DNA from: Alphaproteobacteria bacterium
Lineage (GTDB): Bacteria > Pseudomonadota > Alphaproteobacteria > Micropepsales > Micropepsaceae
Direction: 5' to 3'
NCBI GenBank assembly: GCA_025350465.1
Contig: JANXXU010000048.1
Span: 186,001-250,000, forward strand
Length of the DNA stretch: 64,000 nt
Made by a program: the position numbers and the translations under genes. Below the pieces are notes generated by a model. The model ran no database searches and was not told the origin of the DNA. It worked only from the letters and a program-made list of their open reading frames with translations. Within the stretch, counting starts at the first letter, position 1. Every line of letters begins with the position of its first letter. Shown one piece after another: positions 8,948 through 17,413 of the stretch.

Positions 8948-8974
8948 GGGGCGAGGATCGACGATCCTCGCCCC
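8948..8974 (+). terminator. Terminator-like perfect hairpin
   Basis: GGGGCGAGGAT (8948-8958) pairs with ATCCTCGCCCC (8964-8974) around a five-base loop, 22 bases after the stop of the 61-codon gene. A weak T-rich stretch follows. It separates this gene from the convergent minus-strand gene ending at 9022. Confidence 0.6.
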
Positions 8975-9021
8975 ACACGTTTGCCGGTCACTTCTCCGGT
9001 AGCGATCACTGAATCGTGCGG

Positions 9022-9345
9022 CTAGCGGAGCGGACGTTCGACACGTGCCAAGAATTCGTCAGCCAAACGTCGTGCCGCTTTCGAGGCCAACCCGCTGCAA
9101 GAATAGTTGTGGTATCCGACCTGGATTTCGGAACCGCGGCTAAGGTGATTGGCAACGGAAATATCGACCTGACGCTTGAAGACGTCGAGCACGCTCTCGG
9201 CCGTCAGCCGGCCCGAGTGAAGCTGCAGGTTCAGCGCATCATACGCCGCCGCGATCTTTCGTTTGCCGTAGTCGGAGGTCAAGGCTGCCTGGATCAGCGC
9301 CTCTATGCGCGCCGCCGAGTCTCGCGGACCGTACCGGTCGATCAT
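9022..9345 (-). CDS. Conserved-looking small protein of unknown function
   Basis: The product is 107 residues, MIDRYGPRDSAARIEALIQ at the start, mostly helical and soluble, with YHNYSCSGLASKAARRLADE near the end. The ATG at 9345 is the first sensible start; a longer open frame in the same register runs through the neighbouring gene and is a shadow. It lies 92 bases after the next minus-strand gene and may be cotranscribed with it. No domain recognised. Confidence 0.5.
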   Translation of the reverse strand: MIDRYGPRDSAARIEALIQAALTSDYGKRKIAAAYDALNLQLHSGRLTAESVLDVFKRQVDISVANHLSRGSEIQVGYHNYSCSGLASKAARRLADEFLARVERPLR

Positions 9346-9437
9346 ATCTGAACTATAGCACGGCGCGCCTGCCGGTGCAGTCAAAACGGAGCGCCCGTGC
9401 GCAGGCTGCGAAGATGCAAAGCCAGGCGGATTCGGCC

Positions 9438-9974
9438 CTACTGCGGGACGTCCTGCTCGACGTAGCGGGCGATCGCTTTGGCTTCTTGCGCCAATGAGGC
9501 GATGTCGTCCGGCACGTTCTCGGGTTCCGATTTGGTTTGTTCGATCAACGCCTGCAGCACCGCCATCATCTTCGGCGCATAGGCGATCATCCGCGCTTGG
9601 CGCTCGATGCGCTCGGGATAGAGGTCGTATTCGGCGCCGGGTACCCGCCAGCCGCCCCAATCGGTTTCGCCCGTCACGATTTGCGGATGCGTGCCTGGAT
9701 ACGGGTGGTGGGCGCACTCTTCCGCGGGCTTCCATTTGTTCCGCGAGCGGACGAGACGCCATTGCTCGCTCGCGTCGCCGGCGGTGCCGATCTGAAGCGT
9801 TTCGGACTGCAATTCCTCGGCAGCGAAGTCGCGGCCCAAGCCAACGTCGTAAAAAATGCGCAGCGGCTCGTCGAGGCCCTTGGCCCAGTGCGGCATGACC
9901 TTTTCGATCAGCGCCCACGTGCCGACGGTCTTTACATAGACGCGCTGGTTCTTGTGGAATTGAGCCTTCGCCAT
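9438..9974 (-). CDS. Conserved hypothetical protein
   Basis: The product is 178 residues beginning MAKAQFHKNQRVYVKTVGTW, an N-terminus I recall from uncharacterised alphaproteobacterial proteins. The early part looks like a small beta-barrel. The second half is helical, with a conserved-looking YDLYPERIERQARMIAYAPKM segment. An ATG 14 codons upstream (10016) is possible, but GGTGGGGA sits 9 bases before 9974. No catalytic motif or membrane segment is visible. The function is unknown; it precedes the other unknown gene at 9022-9345 on the same strand. Confidence 0.6.
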   Translation of the reverse strand: MAKAQFHKNQRVYVKTVGTWALIEKVMPHWAKGLDEPLRIFYDVGLGRDFAAEELQSETLQIGTAGDASEQWRLVRSRNKWKPAEECAHHPYPGTHPQIVTGETDWGGWRVPGAEYDLYPERIERQARMIAYAPKMMAVLQALIEQTKSEPENVPDDIASLAQEAKAIARYVEQDVPQ

Positions 9975-10040
9975 GAACGATGTTCCCCACCCGAATTGCG
10001 CGGCATCGTCGGTCATGCACTTTAAAATGCCGTTAAACCT

Positions 10041-13000
10041 CTACTCCGCAGGTGCGCCGCCGGGCCGAATTCGCCCGCGAATCCAGGCGAAAAAGCGCCC
10101 GCGCCAAACATACAAATCCGCCATTAAGGTATACGCGACCGGCACGATGAGGAGCGTCAAGAAGGTTGACGACAGGATACCGCCGATAATGAGCACGCCC
10201 ATGGCGTTGCGAAACTCGGCGCCCTGGCTGGTCGAGATCGCGACCGGGATCATGCCAAAGACCGTCGCAAGCTGCGTCATCAGCACGGGGCGCATGCGGC
10301 GCGGGCCCGCTTCCTCGATCGCGGCGCGGGCGGCGAGCCCGCGGGTCTCGCGCGCGACGTTTGCGTAATCGACCAGCAAAATGCCGTTCTTCATGACGAG
10401 ACCCATCAGCGCGATGAGCCCGATCTGCACGAACATCGTGAGCGACAGGCCGGAGAAGTAAAGTGCCGCGAACGCGCCGAAGAACGAAAGCGGCGCGGTC
10501 AGCATGATGATGGCCGGCTGCGAGAATGAATTGAACTGGCTCGCCAAGATCATATAGAGCGCGACGATGGCGAGGATGAAGGCAAAGCCGATCGCCTGCG
10601 CCGATTCTTTCATGCGTTCCGCCTGGCCGATGAATTCGCCGCCGTAACCGGCCGGCAGGTCGACCGCCTTTAGAATCTGCGCCATGCGATCCGTCGCGGT
10701 GCCGAGCGCGACGCCCGGCGGCGTGTTGCCGAATATCGAGATCGTGCGGGCCCGATTGCGCCGGTCGATCTCCGACGGGCCTTCCTTCATGTTGAAGGCG
10801 GCGATGCTCGCAAGTTCGACGAGCTGCCCGCCTTGGCCGCGCACTTGGATCAGCGACAGCTTCGAGGGATCGTTGCGCTGTGTTTCTTCCAAGCGAACGC
10901 GGACGTCGTAACGATCGCCGAGTTCTTCGTAGGTCCCGGCGTTGACGCCGCCGACCAACGCCCTGACGGTCGTGGCGAGGGGACGCACCGCGACACCCTG
11001 ATCGGCCGCGCGCGTGCGATCGACATGGATTTGCACTTCGGGCTTGCCGGCCTCATACGAGGTTCGCGCATCGGCAAACGTCGCGGTGTCGGCGCGCATA
11101 CGGGCGACGATCTCGTCGGCCTTCTCGCGCAGCACGTCGATCGAGGGACCCTGCAACGAGTAACTGATCGCCGAATTGAAGCTTGAGTTGCCGCCGATCC
11201 ACGGCACGTCCTGCGCCTCGATCGTCGTCGCTTCAGGCACGGTTTTGGCGATGAGCGCGCGCACCGTCTGCATGATGTGGAATTGATCGATCCGGCGCGT
11301 GTTCTTCGGCGTCAGCCCGACATAGTAGTTGAGGCGGTTGATGCGGCCCTGGCTGCCCGAGCCGATGGTCATGAACGCGGTGCGCACGTTCTCGGTCGCG
11401 AGAAGGGCCTTCGTGATGCGCTCGCCAACGGTCTTGGTCTGCTCGATACCGGCGCCGAACGGCAAGTCGACCGTCATCAAGAACTCGGAGCGGTCGGCTT
11501 TGGCTTGGAAATCGAAGGGAATACGCGTGGCAAGGAAGTAACCCGCCACGATCGTCGCCAAACCGAACAGCAAGACGCCTACGCGATGATCGAGCGACCA
11601 ACGGAGGATACGACGGTAGAAATCCTCCAGTCCAACATGAAAGCCTTCGAAGCGCCGCGCGATGGGTCCCAGATGCTGCTTCGTCAGGAACTTGGCGCAG
11701 AGCGCCGGCGTCAGCGTCAGCGACACAAGGAGCGACACCAGCACCGAAAAGACGATTGCCAAGCCGTATTGGTAGAAGAAGCGCCCGACGATGCCGTCCA
11801 TGAAGGCGATCGGCACGAAGACCGCGACGACCGCCCAGGTTCCCGCCATCACCGCGACGGCGACTTGGCTTGTGCCTTGAGATGCGGCCTCCGCCGCCGG
11901 CAATCCCTCTTCGAGTTTGCGATGGATGCTTTCGAGCACAACGATTGCGTCGTCGACCAGCAATCCGACGGCGACCGAAAACGCCATCAACGTCAGCATG
12001 TTGAGCGTGAAGCCGGCCGTGTAGAACGCGAAGAAGGTCGCGATCAGCGAGGTGGGCATGGCAATGGCAACGATGATCGTCGCCCGGTAGTCGAGCAGGA
12101 ACGCGGACACGATCACGATCACCAGAAAGACGCCCAGCATGATATCGAAGGCGACGTCGTTCACCGATTCCGAAATGAAGAGCGAGATGTCCTTGGCCGT
12201 CACCAGCTTGACACCCGGGGGCAGGACGGGCCGCAAGCGTTCGATCTCGGCTTTCACTGCGTTTGCGACGGCTAGCGTGTTTTGTCCCGACTGGCGGCGG
12301 ATTTCTAGCGAGACGCCGGGCTTGCCGTTCAGCGTCGCATAGGTGCGTTCGTCTTCAACGCCATCCTCAACGCGAGCCACGTCACGCAGCCGCGTCGGCA
12401 AGCCGCCGGCGCGAAAGGCGATCGTGATGTCGTTGAAACCGGCGACGCTCGTCAGTTCGCCTTTGGTCTTGACGCCAAATTCCGCGAGCGAGCCCGGCGA
12501 CTGCATGCTGCCGCCGGGGATATCGGCATTTTCGCGCGTCAACGCGTTGACGACATCGTCGGCAGTGACGTTGTAGGCGCGCAATCGCTCGGCATCGAGC
12601 CATATGCGTACTTGGCGCTTGCGCCCGCCGAGGATCGTGACCTGCCCGACGCCCGAGATACGCTGCAGCCGCTCTTTCACGATCTTGTCCGCGATATGTG
12701 TCAAATCCTTGATCGGCAGATCGCCCGAAATCATCACAGACAGAATAGGTTCGGCGTCGGGATCGACCTTCAGAATGACGGGCTGCTCGGTGTCCTGCGG
12801 CAGATCGTGAACCGCCAGATTGACCTTGTCGCGCACGTCCTGCGCTTTCACGTCCGGGTTCTCATTGAGCCCGAACTCGATCATCACCTGGCTGTTGCCT
12901 TCGGACGACTGCGAGGAGAGCGACTTGATGCCCGAGATCGTGTTGACCTGGGATTCGATCGAGTCGGTGACCTCGGTTTCGATCGCCTCGGGACTGGCGC

Positions 13001-13157
13001 CTTCGAGCAGTGTGTTGACGACGACATAGGGAAATTCGACGCGCGGGAAAAGATCGACGCCGATGCGCATCAGCGAGATAAGACCGAGCGCCACAAGCGC
13101 GCCGATCACCATCACCGCCAGAACCGGCCGCCTGATCGAGAGGTCGGAGATCCACAT
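10041..13157 (-). CDS. RND-type efflux pump inner-membrane transporter (HAE1 family)
   Basis: The product is 1038 residues with the AcrB/MexB architecture. The first transmembrane helix begins at residue 11 after MWISDLSIRRP, followed by a large periplasmic porter domain, a cluster of helices near 335-560, a second porter domain and a final helix cluster. SVAVGLLVDDAIVVLE around residue 405 carries the paired Asp residues of the proton relay. It exports hydrophobic drugs or other small molecules by proton exchange. The start lies 6 bases past the stop of the membrane-fusion gene, so the two form one operon. No outer-membrane channel gene is present, so a TolC-type protein elsewhere is expected. 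Confidence 0.9.
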   Translation of the reverse strand: MWISDLSIRRPVLAVMVIGALVALGLISLMRIGVDLFPRVEFPYVVVNTLLEGASPEAIETEVTDSIESQVNTISGIKSLSSQSSEGNSQVMIEFGLNENPDVKAQDVRDKVNLAVHDLPQDTEQPVILKVDPDAEPILSVMISGDLPIKDLTHIADKIVKERLQRISGVGQVTILGGRKRQVRIWLDAERLRAYNVTADDVVNALTRENADIPGGSMQSPGSLAEFGVKTKGELTSVAGFNDITIAFRAGGLPTRLRDVARVEDGVEDERTYATLNGKPGVSLEIRRQSGQNTLAVANAVKAEIERLRPVLPPGVKLVTAKDISLFISESVNDVAFDIMLGVFLVIVIVSAFLLDYRATIIVAIAMPTSLIATFFAFYTAGFTLNMLTLMAFSVAVGLLVDDAIVVLESIHRKLEEGLPAAEAASQGTSQVAVAVMAGTWAVVAVFVPIAFMDGIVGRFFYQYGLAIVFSVLVSLLVSLTLTPALCAKFLTKQHLGPIARRFEGFHVGLEDFYRRILRWSLDHRVGVLLFGLATIVAGYFLATRIPFDFQAKADRSEFLMTVDLPFGAGIEQTKTVGERITKALLATENVRTAFMTIGSGSQGRINRLNYYVGLTPKNTRRIDQFHIMQTVRALIAKTVPEATTIEAQDVPWIGGNSSFNSAISYSLQGPSIDVLREKADEIVARMRADTATFADARTSYEAGKPEVQIHVDRTRAADQGVAVRPLATTVRALVGGVNAGTYEELGDRYDVRVRLEETQRNDPSKLSLIQVRGQGGQLVELASIAAFNMKEGPSEIDRRNRARTISIFGNTPPGVALGTATDRMAQILKAVDLPAGYGGEFIGQAERMKESAQAIGFAFILAIVALYMILASQFNSFSQPAIIMLTAPLSFFGAFAALYFSGLSLTMFVQIGLIALMGLVMKNGILLVDYANVARETRGLAARAAIEEAGPRRMRPVLMTQLATVFGMIPVAISTSQGAEFRNAMGVLIIGGILSSTFLTLLIVPVAYTLMADLYVWRGRFFAWIRGRIRPGGAPAE

Positions 13158-13163
13158 TGCGCG

Positions 13164-14291
13164 CTAGTTGCTCGCCGCCGTGCGGGCAGGGGCGACCGGC
13201 GTTTCAACCTTGACCGCGATCCCTTCGCTCAGCCGTGCCAGATTGGGTCCGCCCAAGAATTCAGTGCCCTCCGGCACGTTGCTCAAAATCTCGACGCGCT
13301 CGCTATCGAGATCGCGTGTCGATAACGAGACCTTCTTCGCGCGTCCGTTCTCGGCGATGAATGCATAGTGCGCGCCGTCGCCGCCCAGAACCGCCTTGCG
13401 TTCGGCGGCCAAGACACTGCGCGGCGCCGGCATCAGATCGACGGTGCAGAAAAGGCCGGGCAGGATCTTGTGATCCTTGTTTTCGATCGAGATACGCACT
13501 TCGACGCTTCGTGTCTGGTTGTCAACGCGGTGATTGATCACCGCGACCTTTGCCTCGAACGGTTTGTCGAAACCGTCGACATGTACGCGCGCCGGCATGT
13601 CGAGCTTGATTTGCGAGACATAAACCTCCGGCACGTTGACGATGGCCGCCACCGTGTTGATGTCCATAATTTGCACGACGCCCGTGCCGCTGCCGAAGCG
13701 CGTCGCCATGAAGCGCCCTTCAAAGACGTCCTTGCGCGTGATCACGCCGTCGTACGGCGCGCGCACGATAGTGTCGGTAAGGTTTTGGCGCGCTTGCGCG
13801 AGCCGCGCCTCCCAGACACCGGCCTGTGCCGAAGTGACTTCGGCGTTGGTGCGCATTGCGTCCATGCGCGATTGACTGACCCAGCCGCCCGCCTTGAGCG
13901 CGTCTTGACGCCTTAGGTCGGCCTGCGCATTCGCATTTTGCGCGCGCGCCAACGCAACTTGGCGATCCATCTCCTGGACCTGGAGCCGGATGTCGACGTC
14001 GCGCGTGTGAAATAGAGGCTGACCCTTCTTGACCGTGTCGCCGACCTTGACCATTACCTCTTCAATGATGCCGTCGACCGACGGACCGATGTCGGTCTGC
14101 CGCAAAGGGGTGATGTTGCCGGACCCGGTGATTGGGGTGGCGACGCTTGCGCGCTCCACTTTGGACGTCGTTACACTTAGCGCTTCGTCGGCTTGTTTGG
14201 TCTCGGCCGGTTTCGGCGGCGACTGACCGCACGCACCCAAGGCCAGCAAAAGCGCTAGCACAGCACTCATCGGAACGAGGCGGCGCGGCAT
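13164..14291 (-). CDS. RND efflux periplasmic adaptor (membrane fusion) lipoprotein
   Basis: The product is about 375 residues, starting MPRRLVPMSAVLALLLALGAC. The lipobox LGAC puts a lipidated Cys at residue 21, followed by a Pro-rich linker. The HlyD/AcrA core has a lipoyl half-motif, a helical hairpin (QEMDRQVALARAQNANAQADLRRQ), the second lipoyl half around PYDGVITRKDVFEGRF, then beta-barrel and membrane-proximal domains. It bridges the inner-membrane pump encoded next to it and an outer-membrane channel. The ATG at 14291 has GGGGA shortly upstream; an ATG at 14306 is also in frame. A MarR-type gene is divergent to it, suggesting control of the pump. Confidence 0.88.
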   Translation of the reverse strand: MPRRLVPMSAVLALLLALGACGQSPPKPAETKQADEALSVTTSKVERASVATPITGSGNITPLRQTDIGPSVDGIIEEVMVKVGDTVKKGQPLFHTRDVDIRLQVQEMDRQVALARAQNANAQADLRRQDALKAGGWVSQSRMDAMRTNAEVTSAQAGVWEARLAQARQNLTDTIVRAPYDGVITRKDVFEGRFMATRFGSGTGVVQIMDINTVAAIVNVPEVYVSQIKLDMPARVHVDGFDKPFEAKVAVINHRVDNQTRSVEVRISIENKDHKILPGLFCTVDLMPAPRSVLAAERKAVLGGDGAHYAFIAENGRAKKVSLSTRDLDSERVEILSNVPEGTEFLGGPNLARLSEGIAVKVETPVAPARTAASN

Positions 14292-14313
14292 TGAGTCCCC
14301 AGGCATGGCAGGC

Positions 14314-14325
14314 GATTTGCAAATC
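14314..14325. promoter_or_regulatory. Perfect 12-bp palindrome between efflux operon and MarR gene
   Basis: GATTTGCAAATC reads the same on both strands. It lies 22 bases upstream of the adaptor start and 82 bases before the MarR-type gene, in the shared divergent region. MarR proteins bind such short palindromes, often with TTGCAA cores, so it is a candidate operator controlling both directions. This is inference from position and symmetry. Confidence 0.4.
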
Positions 14326-14407
14326 CGGCGAACTAGTATACCTGATTACCATCCTCGTCCATAAGAGGAACCAGGGGAATAGAGACGCGGTGAAGAGAGT
14401 GGACGCC

Positions 14408-14917
14408 ATGTCACAGACGGCGCGCAAGCGGCCGGCTAAGGCGAATAGCGCGAGCCATCGTCTTTACGAGCAGTTGCGCGCCCAGTTCGACGTCGAGCAC
14501 ACGCTAGGGTGGCTATTTCACGACATCCACCGTCTTTTGAACAAGGCATTCGAGGGCCGCATCGTCGGAATGGGGCTGACCCGGCCGCAATGGCGCGTCT
14601 TGATCACGCTGCGGCGTGACGATGGGCGAACCCAAACCGAACTTGCCGACCTCGTCGAAATGGAAAAGGCCCCGCTTGGAAAAATTCTCGACAAGCTGGA
14701 GAAGGGCGGCTGGATTACGCGGCGCGGCGATCCGGATGACCGGCGCGCCCGCCGGGTCTATTGTACGGCTAAGATCGAACGTCACCTGACCGGCATCGCC
14801 GAAGCCGCGCGCGGCACATTTGCGCAAGCGCTGGCCGGTATGCGAGAGGGTGAAGTGAAAAAGCTGATCGACCGGCTTCAGCGCCTGAAACGCAATCTCG
14901 GCGGCGAGGAGAGTTGA
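14408..14917 (+). CDS. MarR family transcriptional regulator
   Basis: The product is 169 residues with the winged-helix layout of MarR. A dimerisation helix is followed by LTRPQWRVLITLRRDDGRTQ, the recognition region EMEKAPLGKILDKLEKGGW, and the wing RRGDPDDRRARRVY, which carries the family's Asp-x-Arg signature. It binds DNA as a dimer and probably senses a small ligand. It is divergent from the efflux operon and 43 bases upstream of the acyl-CoA dehydrogenase pair, so it may regulate either or both. The ATG at 14408 is the start giving the usual family N-terminus. Confidence 0.85.
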   Translation: MSQTARKRPAKANSASHRLYEQLRAQFDVEHTLGWLFHDIHRLLNKAFEGRIVGMGLTRPQWRVLITLRRDDGRTQTELADLVEMEKAPLGKILDKLEKGGWITRRGDPDDRRARRVYCTAKIERHLTGIAEAARGTFAQALAGMREGEVKKLIDRLQRLKRNLGGEES

Positions 14918-14960
14918 TCTCGCAGTCGCCGCAACGAAAAATCAAGCACGAGGAAAGTCC

Positions 14961-16088
14961 ATGAATTTTGATTTCTCCGACGACCAGAAAATGTTGCGCG
15001 ACCAGGCGCGTAAATTCCTGACCGAGAAGTGCCCGCCGAAAACCGTGCGCAAGGTTCTCGAAAGCGACGGCCAATACGACAAGGCCTTATGGAAGCAGAT
15101 TGCCGAGATGGGCTGGCTCGGCACGGCGATCCCCGAACAATATGAAGGACTTGGCCTCGGCCACCTCGAGCTTTGCGTGATAGCCGAAGAAATGGGCCGT
15201 GTGCTCGCGCCGGTGCCGTTTGCCTCATCCGTCTACCTCGCGACCGAGGCGATCATCCTGGCGGGCAGCGAAGATCAAAAGAAGAAATACCTGCCGAAGC
15301 TCGCGGTGGGTGAGATCATCGGCACCTTCGCGATTGCCGAGGGCCCGCAGCCGCCGAGCCCAAAATCGATCAAAGCGACCTTTCGCGGCGGTAAGCTCGA
15401 CGGGGTGAAGACACCGATCGCCGACGGCGAGGTTGCGGATTTCGCAGTCGTGCTCGCGCGGTCATCCGATACCGGCGGCGAGCGCTCGCTATCCCTGGCA
15501 ATCGTCGATTTGAAGGCCGCGGGCGTTTCCCGCCGCACGGTGAAGACGATCGATCCCTCACGCGGGCATGCCGAGATCACCTTCAAGGGCGCATCGGCCG
15601 AGGCGCTCGGTCCCGCCGGCGACGGTTGGGATCTGGCGCGCCGCGTGCTCGATCGCGCCGCCGTGCTGATGTCGTTCGAACAAGTCGGCGGCGCCGACGC
15701 CTGCCTGGCGATGGCAAAAGATTACGCGCTCAACCGCTACGCGTTCGGCCGTCAGATCGGCTCGTTTCAGGCGATCAAGCACAAGCTCGCCGAGATGTAT
15801 GTGTGGAACGAGCTTGCGCGCTCGAACGCTTTCTTCGGCGCCTGGGCGCTGTCGACGAACGCGCCGGAGTTGCCGGAGGCCGCCGCCGGCGCGCGCATCA
15901 GTGCAACCGACGCCTTTCACTTCGCGTCGAAGGAAAACATCCAGACGCACGGCGGCATGGGCTTCACTTGGGAGCTCGACTGCCACCTCTATTATCGCCG
16001 CGCCAAGCAGCTTGGCCTGACGTTGGGCAGTTCGCGTGTGTGGAAAGACCGCTTGGTCAATCACCTCGAGAAGAAGAACGTCGCCTAA
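14961..16088 (+). CDS. Acyl-CoA dehydrogenase family subunit, probably non-catalytic
   Basis: The product is 375 residues with the full acyl-CoA dehydrogenase fold: N-terminal helical domain, beta domain, and C-terminal helices with NRYAFGRQIGSFQAIKHKLAEM. At the usual catalytic Glu position near the C-terminus the sequence reads LGLTLGSSRVW, with Leu instead of Glu. At the alternative isovaleryl-type position it has LDRAAVL, again without Glu. This fits the non-catalytic half of the alpha2beta2 dehydrogenases known from steroid side-chain degradation. It is followed 40 bases later by a second dehydrogenase gene. The substrate is unknown. A GAGGAAAG site precedes the ATG. Confidence 0.85.
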   Translation: MNFDFSDDQKMLRDQARKFLTEKCPPKTVRKVLESDGQYDKALWKQIAEMGWLGTAIPEQYEGLGLGHLELCVIAEEMGRVLAPVPFASSVYLATEAIILAGSEDQKKKYLPKLAVGEIIGTFAIAEGPQPPSPKSIKATFRGGKLDGVKTPIADGEVADFAVVLARSSDTGGERSLSLAIVDLKAAGVSRRTVKTIDPSRGHAEITFKGASAEALGPAGDGWDLARRVLDRAAVLMSFEQVGGADACLAMAKDYALNRYAFGRQIGSFQAIKHKLAEMYVWNELARSNAFFGAWALSTNAPELPEAAAGARISATDAFHFASKENIQTHGGMGFTWELDCHLYYRRAKQLGLTLGSSRVWKDRLVNHLEKKNVA

Positions 16089-16128
16089 GGCCCGCACGCG
16101 AAACCATTCGAAAATCTGGAGCAAACCC

Positions 16129-17373
16129 ATGGACTTCAACGACACACCCGACGAAGCCAAGTTCCGTCACGAAGTGCGCAGCTGGCTCGAAGCGAACGCC
16201 AAACCGAAAAGCGCGGCGGGATTCGCTGCTGAGAACCCTCGCTACCAGCGCAACGAGACCGAGGCGCTGAAGATCGCCAAGGCTTGGCAGGCGAAGAAGG
16301 CGGCAAAAGGTTTTGCCCGCATAACCTGGCCGAAAGAGATCGGCGGCCTTGGCGGCACGCCGATGCAGAGCGTCGTCTATAGCCAGGAAGAATCGAAGTT
16401 CGACGTGCCGTCGGGCTTTTTTGAAATCGGCCTCGGTATGTGCATTCCGACCGTTACGCATTATGCGTCGAAAGAAGTGGCGGCGAAATTCGTGAAGCCC
16501 GCGCTCTACGGCGAAGAAATATGGTGCCAGCTGTTCTCCGAACCTTCGGCGGGCTCCGACGTTGCCGGTCTGCGCATGAAGGCCGAGCGCGACGGCGACG
16601 ATTGGATCGTCAACGGCCAGAAGATCTGGACCTCGGGCGCGCACTATTCCGACTGGGGCATTGTGCTGACCCGCACCGATCCGAATGTTCCAAAGCACGC
16701 CGGGCTGACGATGTTCTACGTCTCGATGAAAGCGCCGGGCGTCGAAGCGCGCCCGATCAAACAGATGTCGGGCGGTGCGAATTTCAACGAAGTGTTCTTC
16801 ACCAACGTCCGCATTCCGGATTCACAACGCCTGGGAAATGTCGGCGAAGGTTGGAAGGTTGCATTGACGACGTTGATGCACGAGCGCCTCGCCGTCGGCG
16901 GCGGGCAGGGCGGTTCAGGCGCGGATGTGAAGGAATTGTTGGCGCTCGCGCGCGAGACCGAGCTCGAGGACGGCCCGGCGATCCGCAACGCCTCGGTGCG
17001 CGAACGCATCGCCGAATGGTATGTGCGCGGCCAGGGCCTGAAGTACACTACCTATCGCACTTTGACTGCGCTATCGAAGGGGCAAGTGCCGGGCCCCGAA
17101 GCGTCGATCGCCAAAGTCGTAGTCGCGCCGCGCATGCAAGACCTCGCTTCGTTCGCCATGGATCTCGAAGACATGGGCGGCGTGGCGACGGGCGAGGAGG
17201 CGCCGCTCGGGGCCGCGTTCCAACAGACTTACATGTGGGCGCCGGGCTTGCGCATCGCCGGCGGCACGGACGAAATCCTGAAGAACATCATCGCCGAGCG
17301 CGTGCTTGGTCTGCCCGGCGACATGCGTGTCGACAAAGATGTCCCCTACAACAAACTTCCGACGGGACGCTGA
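16129..17373 (+). CDS. Acyl-CoA dehydrogenase family subunit, probable catalytic partner
   Basis: The product is 414 residues with the FAD-binding and acyl-CoA fold (QLFSEPSAGSDVAGLRMKAERDG at the flavin site). The common C-terminal Glu is replaced by Gly (RIAGGTDEI), but Glu252 in TLMHERLAVGGG sits at the alternative base position used by isovaleryl- and long-chain enzymes. Together with the upstream subunit lacking both, this suggests a heterotetramer with one active site type. The pair lies directly behind a MarR regulator. Residues and gene order are seen; the heteromer is inferred. The gene ends 24 bases before a convergent gene. Confidence 0.88.
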   Translation: MDFNDTPDEAKFRHEVRSWLEANAKPKSAAGFAAENPRYQRNETEALKIAKAWQAKKAAKGFARITWPKEIGGLGGTPMQSVVYSQEESKFDVPSGFFEIGLGMCIPTVTHYASKEVAAKFVKPALYGEEIWCQLFSEPSAGSDVAGLRMKAERDGDDWIVNGQKIWTSGAHYSDWGIVLTRTDPNVPKHAGLTMFYVSMKAPGVEARPIKQMSGGANFNEVFFTNVRIPDSQRLGNVGEGWKVALTTLMHERLAVGGGQGGSGADVKELLALARETELEDGPAIRNASVRERIAEWYVRGQGLKYTTYRTLTALSKGQVPGPEASIAKVVVAPRMQDLASFAMDLEDMGGVATGEEAPLGAAFQQTYMWAPGLRIAGGTDEILKNIIAERVLGLPGDMRVDKDVPYNKLPTGR

Positions 17374-17384
17374 ACCCGAAGAAC

Positions 17385-17413
17385 CGGCGCTTGCGTGTTA
17401 TTCGCAAGCGCCG
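17385..17413. terminator. Hairpin between convergent genes
   Basis: CGGCGCTTGCG (17385-17395) and CGCAAGCGCCG (17403-17413) form a perfect 11-bp stem with a seven-base loop. It spans the stop codon of the minus-strand membrane protein and follows the plus-strand dehydrogenase gene by 11 bases. No T tract is present, so it is probably a bidirectional but weak terminator. Confidence 0.5.

Noticed and set aside
9346-10020. Minus-strand frame running through the conserved hypothetical gene into the 107-residue gene
   Set aside because: Its upstream part is in the wrong register of the gene at 9438-9974 and has shadow-like Arg/Ala/Pro composition; only the part from 9345 looks coding.
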